DNA from: an uncultured Clostridia bacterium
GTDB lineage: Bacteria > Bacillota > Clostridia > Christensenellales > UBA1242
Direction: 5' to 3'
DNA: 36,052 nucleotides
NCBI GenBank assembly: GCA_944376825.1
Contig: CALWDY010000002.1
Coordinates: forward strand, 1-36,052
Position numbers and translations under genes: made by a program. The stretch's first letter is position 1, and every line of letters begins with the position of its first letter. The notes under the pieces are model-generated. The model searched no databases. It was not told the origin of the DNA and saw only the letters and a list, made by a program, of their open reading frames with translations. Below, piece after piece: positions 1 through 8,420 of this stretch.

Positions 1-275
1 AATGTGGAGCAAACCTCAAAAACCTGGTCCCAGTTCAGACTGTGGGCTGCAACTCGCCCACACGAAGACGGAGTTGCTAGTAATCCCGAATCAGCATGTC
101 GGGGTGAATGCGTTCCCGGGTCTTGTACACACCGCCTGTCACGCCATGGGAGTTGGGGGTACCCAAAGTCGGTGAGCTAACCGCAAGGAGGCAGCCGCCT
201 AAGGTAAAACCAATGACTGGGGTGAAGTCATAACAAGGTAGCGGTATCAGAAGGTGCCGCTGGATCACCTCCTTT
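1..275 (+). rRNA. rrs: 16S ribosomal RNA, 3' end (partial)
   Basis: This is the 3' part of a 16S rRNA, cut by the left window edge. It corresponds to roughly E. coli positions 1265-1541. Visible landmarks are the 1392 region (GTACACACCGCC), the 1492 region (AAGTC-TAACAAGG), helix 45 with its AA dimethylation pair, and the anti-Shine-Dalgarno GGATCACCTCCTTT at 262-275. Several conserved bases differ from the usual sequence but the changes pair with one another: 1404 is U and 1497 is A, and 1510 is G and 1525 is C. Such paired changes argue for a functional RNA rather than a decayed copy. The mature 3' end is placed at about 275 by analogy. Confidence 0.97.
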
Positions 276-354
276 TAAAGAGAAATCTTTAAGTCGAGAA
301 GGTAGAAATATCTTAAAAAAACAAACAGATGGGTATACAAGAAAGTTTAAGATA
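275..354 (+). other. 16S rRNA trailer hairpins
   Basis: Two inverted repeats lie directly after the 16S 3' end. The first is a 7-bp stem closed by a GAAA tetraloop (275-292). The second pairs TATCTTAAA (309-317) with TTTAAGATA (346-354). They are probably trailer structures involved in 3' processing. No tRNA cloverleaf or 23S start is visible here. Confidence 0.45.
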
Positions 355-395
355 AACAAAGAAACCCAATTCTTAAAATTATTCAATTATATGTA

Positions 396-427
396 AAAAG
401 AACAACAAATTGTTGTTCTTTTTTTTT
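396..427 (+). terminator. Rho-independent terminator after 16S
   Basis: An 11-bp or longer inverted repeat (AAGAACAACAA / TTGTTGTTCTT) is followed by a run of T. It ends transcription of the 16S unit about 120 nt after the gene, before any 23S gene. Confidence 0.85.
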
Positions 428-430
428 GTA

Positions 431-467
431 AAATAAAGCCCCTAGAAATATCTAGGGGGTTTATTTA
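431..467. terminator. Second hairpin, possibly a bidirectional terminator
   Basis: The stem AAATAAA-CCCCTAGA / TCTAGGGG-TTTATTT has an AATA loop and T-rich flanks on both strands. It could back up the preceding terminator and also end transcription from the minus-strand regulator at 643-948. Between it and position 642 I see only AT-rich DNA with no gene. Confidence 0.6.
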
Positions 468-642
468 TATTTGGTTTTAAATGACCATATGCAAAAAATA
501 TTACAAAAAAACAAATCTTATATTAATTTCTATGCATTTTTTGTAACTGTGTGATTATTGCTATTCTATTTTTTATTGTTATTTACTTATAAGATAATTA
601 TTTCTTGAAATTTAATATTAGTTATAAAAAATAATTGCTGTA

Positions 643-948
643 TTATTTCAATATTTTTATTATTTTTAAAATTACATCCTGATTTTTATGATTTAAAAGC
701 CGATAATCTTTTATTAATTCACTTTCTTTATCATTTAAAAAAATTTTTTGCGTATCTTCTTCAAAAAATTCCGACATTGTAATTCCAAACGCAGAGCAAA
801 GCATGCTCAAAGTTTGGATAGATGGCATTGTTTTTCTTGCAAACATATTGGATAATGTAGATTGCATAACATCTGATTGTTCAGATAACTTATATATAGA
901 CCATCCTCTTTCTTTTCTTAACTCATCTATTCTTTTTAGAATATCCAT
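643..948 (-). CDS. XRE-family HTH transcriptional regulator
   Basis: A 101-aa DNA-binding protein. The N-terminal ~65 residues form a Cro/C1-type helix-turn-helix (KLSEQSDVMQSTLSNMFARK is the HTH core, about residues 20-39), with the usual SIQTLSMLCSAFGITMSEFF end of the fold. The last ~30 residues are a short helical tail (LIKDYRLLNHKNQDVILKIIKIL) typical of small clostridial XRE repressors; there is no peptidase or sensor domain. The ATG at 948 is preceded by TTAGGAG. The gene diverges from the secreted-protein gene at 1075, and the shared 126-bp gap contains three similar palindromes, so it probably represses that gene and itself. The regulatory target is inferred from this arrangement. 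Confidence 0.88.
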   Translation of the reverse strand: MDILKRIDELRKERGWSIYKLSEQSDVMQSTLSNMFARKTMPSIQTLSMLCSAFGITMSEFFEEDTQKIFLNDKESELIKDYRLLNHKNQDVILKIIKILK

Positions 949-980
949 TTTAACTCCTAAAATTGTACAAAGAGTTTATT

Positions 981-1038
981 ACACATTTGTGTTAAATATA
1001 AACCACAAATGTGTTGACTGATAGCATACATATGTGTT
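981..1038. promoter_or_regulatory. Three operator-like palindromes for the XRE regulator
   Basis: ACACATTTGTG (981-991) and CACAAATGTGT (1004-1014) form a perfect 11-bp inverted repeat. Each arm is itself nearly palindromic (ACACA-WW-TGTGT). A third related site, ATACATATGTGT (about 1026-1037), follows. Centres lie about 22 and 23 bp apart, near two helical turns, so dimers would bind the same DNA face. The third site sits inside the spacer of the promoter of the 1075 gene. Confidence 0.65.
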
Positions 1039-1043
1039 ATAAA
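1014..1043 (+). promoter_or_regulatory. Promoter of the secreted-protein gene
   Basis: TTGACT (1014-1019) and TATAAA (1038-1043) are separated by 18 bp. The second and third operator-like palindromes overlap the -35 and the spacer, so a bound repressor would block polymerase. Confidence 0.65.
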
Positions 1044-1074
1044 ATAAATAACATATGAAATAAAAGGAGAAGAG

Positions 1075-2034
1075 ATGAAAAAGAAGGCAAAATTATTTTT
1101 AAGTATGGCAAGTATGGTGCTGGCAGTTGCACTATTTTGCTTTGGCGTGTATGCGGCAGTAAGTGTAAATTATACCATTTCTGGAACAGTTACATATCAA
1201 GTAAAAGATGTTTACACTGAAATAACAACAAAAGTATATAAAGATGCAAACATGTATAATGCAAGCAATTTGCAAACAAAAGCACAAGAACTAGAAGGGA
1301 AAACATTTGAACAAATTGAAGAAACATATGAACAAGCAGTGCAAACATTTGACACATACAACAACTTAACGGGCACAGGCGAAGCAGGTGCAAATGGAAT
1401 AGACATAAACTATAACAATGCGTTTACATATTATGTTGTAATAAATGTAAAGAATTTAAGTTCCAGTGTAAATGTAAACATTTCCTTAACAAACAACACA
1501 ACAGGGGATATAAACAGCGTAATATATCAAACAGCAAATAAAACAAACATAGCAAAGTTGGCAGAAGGAACAAATATGGTTGTTGCATTTTCACTTGACG
1601 ATGCAACAAAGTCGGTTCAAAATGTTGCTTTTAATTATTCTTTAAAAGTTGAGTTGAGTACGCCGGGTTATACGGTAACTGTAACAAATAATGTATCATC
1701 AAATTGTATGTATTATGCATATCAAAATGGAAATGAACTTATAAACTTTTCACAGGATGGTTCAGCAACAGGACAATTTGTTGCAAAAGGCAGAATATAT
1801 TTACATTTAATAGGTGATGTGCCATCTTTTAATAACATTGATTGGGGTGGCGGAGATAATGAAGTTATTTCTAGTTTCGTGGGAACTTCACGGACTCCTG
1901 GGAAAATGAAAGTATCTGTACAAATAAACGGCAACACTCCAATTGTTGGAGGACAATCCGACGGGGCGGCTTGGTATTCATATATATTTTTAACAATAAC
2001 AGAACCTTGTACAATAATTATAAATTATGCATAG
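1075..2034 (+). CDS. Secreted or surface protein, TasA-like features (tentative)
   Basis: A 319-aa protein with a lysine start (KKKAK) and one hydrophobic segment at about residues 8-28 ending VYAA, a signal peptide. The mature part is rich in Thr, Asn, Val and Tyr with alternating beta-type patterns, such as YYVVINVKNLSSSVNVNISL. This resembles the beta-sandwich of TasA/camelysin fibre proteins, but I cannot confirm homology. A charged helix (about residues 66-90) interrupts it. No sortase motif or C-terminal anchor is present. AAGGAG lies just before the ATG. It is a single-gene unit with its own promoter and terminator, divergent from the XRE gene. It could instead be an unrelated secreted protein. 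Confidence 0.7.
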   Translation: MKKKAKLFLSMASMVLAVALFCFGVYAAVSVNYTISGTVTYQVKDVYTEITTKVYKDANMYNASNLQTKAQELEGKTFEQIEETYEQAVQTFDTYNNLTGTGEAGANGIDINYNNAFTYYVVINVKNLSSSVNVNISLTNNTTGDINSVIYQTANKTNIAKLAEGTNMVVAFSLDDATKSVQNVAFNYSLKVELSTPGYTVTVTNNVSSNCMYYAYQNGNELINFSQDGSATGQFVAKGRIYLHLIGDVPSFNNIDWGGGDNEVISSFVGTSRTPGKMKVSVQINGNTPIVGGQSDGAAWYSYIFLTITEPCTIIINYA

Positions 2035-2100
2035 CACTATTTATAAGTAAAAAAAACGTTTATAAAATTATAAAATTTTAGTAATTTATATTTTAAATAT

Positions 2101-2142
2101 AAACACACTTTTTTATATTGATTAAAAGTGTGTTTCTTTTTT
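2101..2142 (+). terminator. Rho-independent terminator
   Basis: AAACACACTTTT (2101-2112) pairs with AAAAGTGTGTTT (2124-2135) and is followed by a T tract. It ends the 1075-2034 unit. From here to 2265 the DNA is AT-rich with no gene. Confidence 0.85.
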
Positions 2143-2265
2143 TTAAATTTTCAAATATTTTGCTTCTACATGAAATAATTATAGTTATAAATATTTGGTT
2201 GATATTTGTCAATTGTTGTGTTTTTGTAATTTTATATAAAAATAAAATAAAAAATTTGTAATCTA

Positions 2266-2294
2266 TTGCTAGATTTTGTTTGTTTTGTTATACT
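2266..2294 (+). promoter_or_regulatory. Promoter of the metalloprotease gene
   Basis: TTGCTA (2266-2271), a 17-bp spacer and TATACT (2289-2294), with an extended -10 TG. Its position rules out translation from 2280 and supports the start at 2337. Confidence 0.7.
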
Positions 2295-2336
2295 ATGAAT
2301 AGTATATCGATTATATTTGCCAAAAAGAAGGATGTA

Positions 2337-5300
2337 ATGAAAAAATCAAAATATTATTTTTTATTTTATATTTTTGTTGTTTGTTTAGTTGTTGCATGGT
2401 CGCCAATTGGGTTTAACACTAAACTGGTTTATGCTGATATTGTGGAAGATGTTTTTGGCAATGTTGATCCTGTAATTGGAGATTATGTTAATAATTTGAT
2501 AGTTTTAAATTTTAATGGGGAGACTGACACTCTTAGTCAAACTGTTCCTGAAAATCAAATTGCTATTTATGATGATGTATATAACACAAACGAACATTCA
2601 TTAAACTCATTTTACAGCCAAATATCAAATGGTTTGCTTAACTTGGAAACAAGTTTTATTACAGAGCCATATAATAACAATATTGATGTTTTAAGCATTG
2701 ACAAAGATAGAGAATATTTTATGAGCTATTGTTTTTATAACAACAGCACAAATAGTTGGCAAATTAACAGCGATGGGTATTTTGGATATGAATTGGTTGA
2801 ATCTACTAGTAGTCCATCAACATCAAGCGGTTTGGATTTTGGTTTTGTTTTAAATTCGACTCACAAATACTTTGTGTATGGAGACAGTTCAACTATATCT
2901 AGGGGGATGCCAAGTGACAGAAGTGTTTCTGATGGAATTATATCTTATGATTATGCCGTGGAGTTGTGTAATTCTAACCCTAATTTATATTTGGTAGAAA
3001 GCGTGGAAAGATATTTTAGAGAACTTGAATTAATTTCGTTAATATCTAATGAATTAGATGGAAAAATTGATTTAAGCAAAACTGACAATAATAATGATGG
3101 AGAAATTGATATATTAAATCTTAATATATTGGATAATCCAAATAAAAATTACAAAATTGAATGGAGCGAACTTCTTTGGGCACATCAATTTAGTTTGGGC
3201 TCTATTTTGGATATGCAAATGTCATATGGATCTTTGTTTACAGGAACATTGCATGAACTTATACAAAATCCTTTGTTTGCCAATGCCTTAAAATCTATGT
3301 TGAAAAGTCATGTGTTTGGAGATGTTAATACTTATATTTCTTGTGCACAAAACAGACCAAGTGTAACGACTAATGAAACAACAAAAAACATAGACAAATA
3401 TTTTTTAACAACATTTAATGCACAAGACTTTTACGGAAAAGATAGTTTTGAACAATATAAAGATGTTTTAGAAATTAGCACAACGGCACATGAACTAGGG
3501 CATGTTTTTGGGTTGCCTGATTTATATAGATATCCTTCTAACGATGGAGATTCGGTTGGATATTGGAGTTTGATGTGTTACAATTCAAATCCATCTCAAT
3601 ATTTAACTGCTTTTGAAAGAGAACAGTTGGGTTGGTTAGATGAAAACAATATTGTAGAAATAACTGAAAGCGGATTGTATGACCTTAGTGCAACGATTGG
3701 ATATGATGATGAAAATATTGTTGCATATAAATTTCAAAATCCCGACGATTCGAACCAATGGTTATATTTTGAATATAGAAACAAAACTCTTGATGAAAAT
3801 TTATATTGGGAAAAATTTACGGGCAGTGAGGGGCTATTAATTTATAGAGTTGATACATCTATTCTTACTGGAAACATGACCGCAGAACCATATGGCTTGT
3901 ATGTTTTTAGAAACGAATCAATTTATGATGCTACATTTGGATTAAATGAAGAATATGGAAATTTTGATAAAGATATTCTTGACAATGCTATAACTTGGCA
4001 ATATGGTGCAGGCAATTATGAGAATTCAGGTTATATGTGTAATGTAACAAAACTAAACGGATATGATTTACAGTTTCAATTTTCTACGCAAGAAAATGAA
4101 GTTTTGGTGTTGTTAAATGGTGAAGCAGAAAAAACTTTATATGTTGGAGATGAATACATTGAAGATGGTATTACCATATTAGAAAATGGCGTTACAACAG
4201 AATATACTTATGACATTAATCTTTCTAATAATTCTACATACAAAATAGAATATTTTTTAAACAATATAAAACAGGATAGTATTGTTTGTGATCAAGAAAA
4301 TATTTTTACGGTTGTTTATACAATTAAAGACAGTTATGGCATTTTGCACACATTAAATAGAACTGTGCAAATTATTAAGAAAACGGTTGAAACACAACTT
4401 GCTGGGGCAAATTTGCAAGTTCTTGAAACGGACACTGTATTTAAAGATTTGGGTGTTGTTATTAAAGAAAATGGTGTTGATGTAACTGATTTGTATGATG
4501 TTGTTGATTTTATTGAAAAATTAAAAAATCGCACAATATTTATAACATACTATAAAAGCGATGAAAATTTTGTTGTAAGCGACTGGACAAGTCAAACTAT
4601 TGACACAAGTGAGAATGGGTATTATGTTGCGAGATATACAATTAAAGATTTATATGGCGAAATGCACTATTTAGAAAGACATATAAAAATTGTAGAGGGA
4701 AGAAAACAAGTTACAGGACTTGATATAAAAATAGAAAACAGGTTAAAACAATTAACTGGTGATTTAATATTGTACGCTGATAGTCTTATAGATTTTGATT
4801 ATATTGATTTATCTAATATTAACATTAGTTCAATTGCAAATTTGCAACAATTTAAATTTAAAGAAGGTGCAATACTTGATTTGTCAAGCAATAAGTTGAA
4901 TTCTTTTGATGAAATTAATGTTTTGCTAGAAAACACTAATATAAAAATTTTATTGCCTGGAAATAACTTTGATATAAACCTTGTTGGATATATTTCAAAA
5001 CTTAATAATGTTGTTATTGGTTTGCAAAATGATGGAGAATATCAATTTATTATAAATCAAAACGAAGTTGTTTTGCCATTAAATGTTTATAATGACTATT
5101 CAAATTATTATAGTTTGTATGTAAACAACCAACTGGTAGAAAATGATTTTATTATAAACGATTATGGTGTTTTTGAAATTGCATTAATGTCAAAAGAAAA
5201 TATTAATGTAAATGATGTTGTTATAATTAAAAATGTTTGTGGCTTAAATCAACTTTCCAACAATGTTAGATATAGGTATAATGAAGAAAAATTAAATAAT

Positions 5301-6605
5301 TTTGATTACGATGATTATTTACAAATAATAGGAATAGAAAAAGAAAGCCTTGTATTTAGCAATACATTTACAAGTGTTGATAAAAATAGTTTAGACAATC
5401 AAAAATTTGAAATTAATGTAAATTTTAATTTTGAAAATATTGCAAATTTTGAATATAATATTGAAATTTTTGATGATGTTAAACCAATTATTGAATTAAA
5501 TGAAAATGTAAATTTATATTTTTTAAGCAAAGAGGATTATGCTGGCGAAACTTTTATAGACTTTGTATTTTGTAATGATGAATTTGATGGAAAAATTAAT
5601 CCAACAATTAACAAGCCGGATTTTGATGACTATGGTAAATATGAAATTACTTTCACGGCGACAGATTTAAGTGGAAATACAAATGTAGAAAAAATTGATG
5701 TTTATGTGGGCAATGTTTATTTAAAAGATATCTATGAATTTGAATATAATACGCCAATAGATTTGCCTATAAGTTTTGATTACTATAATATAGATAATTT
5801 TATTATAAAATACAAATTACAATCGCAAACAAATTATACAGAATATCAAAAAAATGATAAGATTTTATTAACAAATTATGGATATGATGTGTTAATGGTT
5901 CAAGCAATTTTTTATAACAATAATTCTATTGTTAAGAGTCTATCAAAAGAAATAATAATTGTTGATACAATTGCTCCAACTATAAAGTTGAATGGAGAAC
6001 AAACGGTTTATGTTGCTGTTGGTGGGACATACATGGATAAGGGAGTTAATGTTGTTGATAATACTCCTGACAAATTTTTAATAAAACAAACGCAAATAAA
6101 ACTGAATGGCAATGTTGTTGATTTTGTTGATACTCAAACAGAAAACACATATGTTTTTGAGTATAGTGTTGTAGATATGGGAGGGAATAAAAGCATTTTA
6201 ACAAGAATGGTAATTGTAGGATATGAACCTATTGTTGAAATGGCAATAACGGAACCTTCTATTGATAAAATTAAGGTTGACAAAGATTTTGCAATTTCTA
6301 TTTATGTATTTAATAATTCTAATTATGACCCTAATGTAAAAATTAATTGGTATATAAATGATGTTTTATATGCATCTGGTGGATTAACTCAAACATTTAG
6401 TTTTAATAATGCGGGTTTCTATAACATATATGCACAAGTAGATGGAACAACAATTTCTTCAAATATTTTGCAAATTTATGTTGAAGATGAAATTAGAATT
6501 AATGCAACATATATTATAGTTACAATTGCTGTTTTAAGTGCGCTGGTTGTAATTTTAACCATATGGGCTTTAATAAGAAAATTTAAAAACAGATATTTTT
6601 ATTAA
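2337..6605 (+). CDS. Membrane-anchored M6-type metalloprotease with Ig-like repeats
   Basis: A 1422-aa cell-surface protein. The ATG at 2337 follows AGAAGGA and begins a signal peptide (KKSKYYFLFYIFVVC, ending near VYA at about residue 33). An upstream in-frame ATG at 2280 lies inside the promoter and is rejected. The zinc site HELGHVFGLPD (H385, E386, H389, D395) has the HExxHxxGxxD form of M6 (immune inhibitor A-like) peptidases, with WSLM soon after as a likely Met-turn. About four Ig-like DUF5011-type repeats follow (roughly 587-680, 681-788, 1050-1128, 1213-1298), plus a leucine-rich stretch near 815-880. A transmembrane helix at about 1391-1413 and the short tail IRKFKNRYFY anchor it; there is no LPXTG. 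It probably cleaves extracellular proteins; the substrate is unknown. Confidence 0.88.
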   Translation: MKKSKYYFLFYIFVVCLVVAWSPIGFNTKLVYADIVEDVFGNVDPVIGDYVNNLIVLNFNGETDTLSQTVPENQIAIYDDVYNTNEHSLNSFYSQISNGLLNLETSFITEPYNNNIDVLSIDKDREYFMSYCFYNNSTNSWQINSDGYFGYELVESTSSPSTSSGLDFGFVLNSTHKYFVYGDSSTISRGMPSDRSVSDGIISYDYAVELCNSNPNLYLVESVERYFRELELISLISNELDGKIDLSKTDNNNDGEIDILNLNILDNPNKNYKIEWSELLWAHQFSLGSILDMQMSYGSLFTGTLHELIQNPLFANALKSMLKSHVFGDVNTYISCAQNRPSVTTNETTKNIDKYFLTTFNAQDFYGKDSFEQYKDVLEISTTAHELGHVFGLPDLYRYPSNDGDSVGYWSLMCYNSNPSQYLTAFEREQLGWLDENNIVEITESGLYDLSATIGYDDENIVAYKFQNPDDSNQWLYFEYRNKTLDENLYWEKFTGSEGLLIYRVDTSILTGNMTAEPYGLYVFRNESIYDATFGLNEEYGNFDKDILDNAITWQYGAGNYENSGYMCNVTKLNGYDLQFQFSTQENEVLVLLNGEAEKTLYVGDEYIEDGITILENGVTTEYTYDINLSNNSTYKIEYFLNNIKQDSIVCDQENIFTVVYTIKDSYGILHTLNRTVQIIKKTVETQLAGANLQVLETDTVFKDLGVVIKENGVDVTDLYDVVDFIEKLKNRTIFITYYKSDENFVVSDWTSQTIDTSENGYYVARYTIKDLYGEMHYLERHIKIVEGRKQVTGLDIKIENRLKQLTGDLILYADSLIDFDYIDLSNINISSIANLQQFKFKEGAILDLSSNKLNSFDEINVLLENTNIKILLPGNNFDINLVGYISKLNNVVIGLQNDGEYQFIINQNEVVLPLNVYNDYSNYYSLYVNNQLVENDFIINDYGVFEIALMSKENINVNDVVIIKNVCGLNQLSNNVRYRYNEEKLNNFDYDDYLQIIGIEKESLVFSNTFTSVDKNSLDNQKFEINVNFNFENIANFEYNIEIFDDVKPIIELNENVNLYFLSKEDYAGETFIDFVFCNDEFDGKINPTINKPDFDDYGKYEITFTATDLSGNTNVEKIDVYVGNVYLKDIYEFEYNTPIDLPISFDYYNIDNFIIKYKLQSQTNYTEYQKNDKILLTNYGYDVLMVQAIFYNNNSIVKSLSKEIIIVDTIAPTIKLNGEQTVYVAVGGTYMDKGVNVVDNTPDKFLIKQTQIKLNGNVVDFVDTQTENTYVFEYSVVDMGGNKSILTRMVIVGYEPIVEMAITEPSIDKIKVDKDFAISIYVFNNSNYDPNVKINWYINDVLYASGGLTQTFSFNNAGFYNIYAQVDGTTISSNILQIYVEDEIRINATYIIVTIAVLSALVVILTIWALIRKFKNRYFY

Positions 6606-6629
6606 AACATGCTACGGCATGTTTTTTTT
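6604..6629 (+). terminator. Rho-independent terminator
   Basis: AAAACATGC-TACG-GCATGTTTT followed by T residues, starting within the metalloprotease stop codon. Confidence 0.85.
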
Positions 6630-6739
6630 GTCACAAAACATTGAAATGCATTTTATGTTTATATTATTTTATTAATAACAAAAAGAATATAAGTTTTATA
6701 AAATTTGCTAAAACTGACAGTATATTGTCAACTTTTTGT

Positions 6740-6767
6740 TTGTAAAATAGAACATATGTTTTATAAA
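6740..6767 (+). promoter_or_regulatory. Promoter with LexA-type box in its spacer
   Basis: TTGTAA (6740-6745), a 16-bp spacer and TATAAA (6762-6767). The spacer holds GAACATATGTTT (6750-6761), matching the Bacillus-type SOS core GAAC-4N-GTTY. A repressor bound here would exclude polymerase. The leader to the next gene would be about 150 nt. Both the promoter and the LexA assignment are motif-based. Confidence 0.55.
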
Positions 6768-6790
6768 AAATTACAAATGCGACCGGAAAT

Positions 6791-6807
6791 AGTCGAATAA
6801 TGTCGAA
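6791..6807 (+). promoter_or_regulatory. Tandem Spo0A-like boxes
   Basis: AGTCGAA (6791-6797) and TGTCGAA (6801-6807) are direct repeats with 3 bp between them, a 10-bp period. TGTCGAA is the 0A-box consensus, and the spacing is that of tandem 0A boxes such as those recalled for B. subtilis abrB. The sites lie about +17 to +34 from the predicted start of the preceding promoter, a position suited to repression. Confidence 0.5.
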
Positions 6808-6858
6808 TTATGTAACAATTTGTAAAAAATTGATGAATTTTGTAAAAAATGTCACCAT

Positions 6859-6889
6859 AAGTTGACTTTGCAACTTTGTATGTTAAATA
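6859..6889 (+). promoter_or_regulatory. Inverted repeat over a possible second promoter
   Basis: AAGTTG (6859-6864) and CAACTT (6871-6876) are inverted with a 6-bp gap. They overlap a -35-like TTGACT (6862-6867), with TAAATA (6884-6889) as a weak -10 at 16 bp. It may be a second, regulated promoter for the 6921 gene. Confidence 0.35.
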
Positions 6890-6920
6890 ATTGGAGAGTA
6901 CATTACAAGAAGGAGATCAT

Positions 6921-7484
6921 ATGGAAAATAATAATTGGAGTAGAACATTGCTTGGTGTATATAGATATTTACCAAGAGTTACATATGCATTAGATAAAAT
7001 TGTAAAAACAAGAGCATATAATTCATCTTATATGAGTTTAAACAACATAGCATTTAATAATGTTATGAATGTTGCAAACACTATACTTGATTTAACTGAA
7101 AGAAAAGTAACACTTATTAATTTAAAATTAATAATTGAAAAAGCACTTCGCTCAATGGATGCCAAATCAGCCAGAATTTTAATTTTAAAATTTATAGATG
7201 GAAAAAAAAGTGCGGAAATTGCTGATTCATTTAAAATATGTTTAAGAACATTTTTTCGAAAAGTAAACAGTGCTCTTGACAGTTTTACCAAAGCTCTTAG
7301 TAGAATAGGTTACACAGAAGATAAGTTGCAAGAGATGTTAAAAAATGAGAAATGGATAATTGAAACTTATAACAAATATAGCAAAAATGTTTTTAATACT
7401 GAAAATTTTGCAGATTCATATGAACTACATTCACAAATAAAAAACAACATAATAATGGAATTTAAAAAAGTTAGCACATTTTAA
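6921..7484 (+). CDS. Sigma-70 region 4-like regulator, ArpU/late-gene type
   Basis: A 187-aa protein. Residues ~83-118 (SARILILKFIDGKKSAEIADSF and following) resemble sigma region 4 or ArpU-type HTH domains, which sit just upstream of terminase genes in many Gram-positive phages and switch on packaging genes. The rest is helical and not recognisable. The ATG at 6921 follows AAGGAG; a TTG at 6891 in the same frame has no ribosome site and is rejected. It is the first gene of the particle module, and its 3' end overlaps the convergent gene by 4 bp. Its upstream region holds LexA-like and Spo0A-like sites. The role as late activator is inferred from fold and position. Confidence 0.65.
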   Translation: MENNNWSRTLLGVYRYLPRVTYALDKIVKTRAYNSSYMSLNNIAFNNVMNVANTILDLTERKVTLINLKLIIEKALRSMDAKSARILILKFIDGKKSAEIADSFKICLRTFFRKVNSALDSFTKALSRIGYTEDKLQEMLKNEKWIIETYNKYSKNVFNTENFADSYELHSQIKNNIIMEFKKVSTF

Positions 7485-8338
7485 TTGAAATAGTCGCTAT
7501 CAAGTTCATAATAGTCGCTGTGTTTTAATCGTGATATTTTCTTTTTTTTCTTTTTTGGTTTTATGGTTTTTGAATTTTTAGGTTTTTGAAAGGCAATTTT
7601 TGTTGGTTTAAACAAAAAGTAAATTATTAATATACAGGGCAAACTTATTAATATAATTATAACTATTTGCCATGGTGTAGTAATAGACAAATATTTATTA
7701 GGGTCATCCCCATCATTTTCTGGATCTGAAAAATTTGGTGTTACATATTCATATTTTTCGGTGTTTTCATTTATTGGTGTTAGCAAATCGCATAGTGGTG
7801 AATATACATAGCCATAATATTCCTTATTTTGGCTTATGTATTTACAATAGTACCAAATATTACCTTTATAAGAAATTGCCTCTTCTCCTTCACAAATTCC
7901 ATAATACACCAAATTAGTTTCTAAAAATGGAATGGATGTTATTAAATTTATTGAACCTTTGCTTTCGTTTGGTGAAGATCTTAAATTTGCACCGCTTGGA
8001 GTAAATACTCTAAAATTTATATTTATTGCATAAGCATTTTGAGGTGTTTCTTTTATGCAAGACATTTCACTTTTTAAAACATAACCAAAAATTGAATTGT
8101 AACTTGCCTTGTAAAACAAATCATTTTCATTTCCTAAGAGTTGAACAAAATATGTTTTTGGAATTTCGAATAACAAATTAGATTTATCTTCAAGTATGGC
8201 GGGACTAGAATATAGATATGTGCCATTTTCTGTTGCTCTGCCGTAATAAATGCTTTCAGCATGAACATAGTTTTTTTGCTGATTAACAAAGAAAAAAATT
8301 GTAAACAAAATGTATAGTATTGTTATTGTTTTTTTCAT
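7481..8338 (-). CDS. Membrane-anchored protein with SH3-like region
   Basis: A 285-aa protein with a signal peptide (residues ~1-27, ending VHA), an extracellular part with features of bacterial SH3 domains (GTYLYSSPA, and GANLRSSPNESKGSINLI with YYCKY and GYVYSPLC), a transmembrane helix at about 223-243 (WQIVIIILISLPCILIIYFLF) and a cytoplasmic tail with KPKKKKKK followed by a Tyr/Asp-rich end (SDYYELDSDYF). SH3-type domains often bind peptidoglycan. The ribosome site is weak. It is read against the particle genes, between the regulator and TerL, so it is not part of their transcript. Function is unknown; a wall-binding surface protein is the likely class. Confidence 0.75.
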   Translation of the reverse strand: MKKTITILYILFTIFFFVNQQKNYVHAESIYYGRATENGTYLYSSPAILEDKSNLLFEIPKTYFVQLLGNENDLFYKASYNSIFGYVLKSEMSCIKETPQNAYAININFRVFTPSGANLRSSPNESKGSINLITSIPFLETNLVYYGICEGEEAISYKGNIWYYCKYISQNKEYYGYVYSPLCDLLTPINENTEKYEYVTPNFSDPENDGDDPNKYLSITTPWQIVIIILISLPCILIIYFLFKPTKIAFQKPKNSKTIKPKKKKKKISRLKHSDYYELDSDYFN

Positions 8339-8420
8339 CTTTTTTATTATAAATGTTTAATTGCAACTAACGATATGAAATGACTGTCTTTTATTGTCTT
8401 TTTTGGGAGGAATTTGAATT

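Noticed and set aside
77..268. Open frame on the minus strand within the 16S gene
   Set aside because: It lies wholly inside conserved rRNA and has no ribosome site; it is a chance frame.
643..2034. XRE gene plus 1075 gene as a toxin-antitoxin pair
   Set aside because: The partner is a 319-aa secreted protein in divergent orientation, not a small toxin in the same operon.
7028..7291. Minus-strand frame inside the sigma-like regulator and similar antisense frames in other genes
   Set aside because: They mirror the real genes, have no ribosome sites and show low-complexity, Phe/Leu-rich translations typical of antisense AT-rich DNA.
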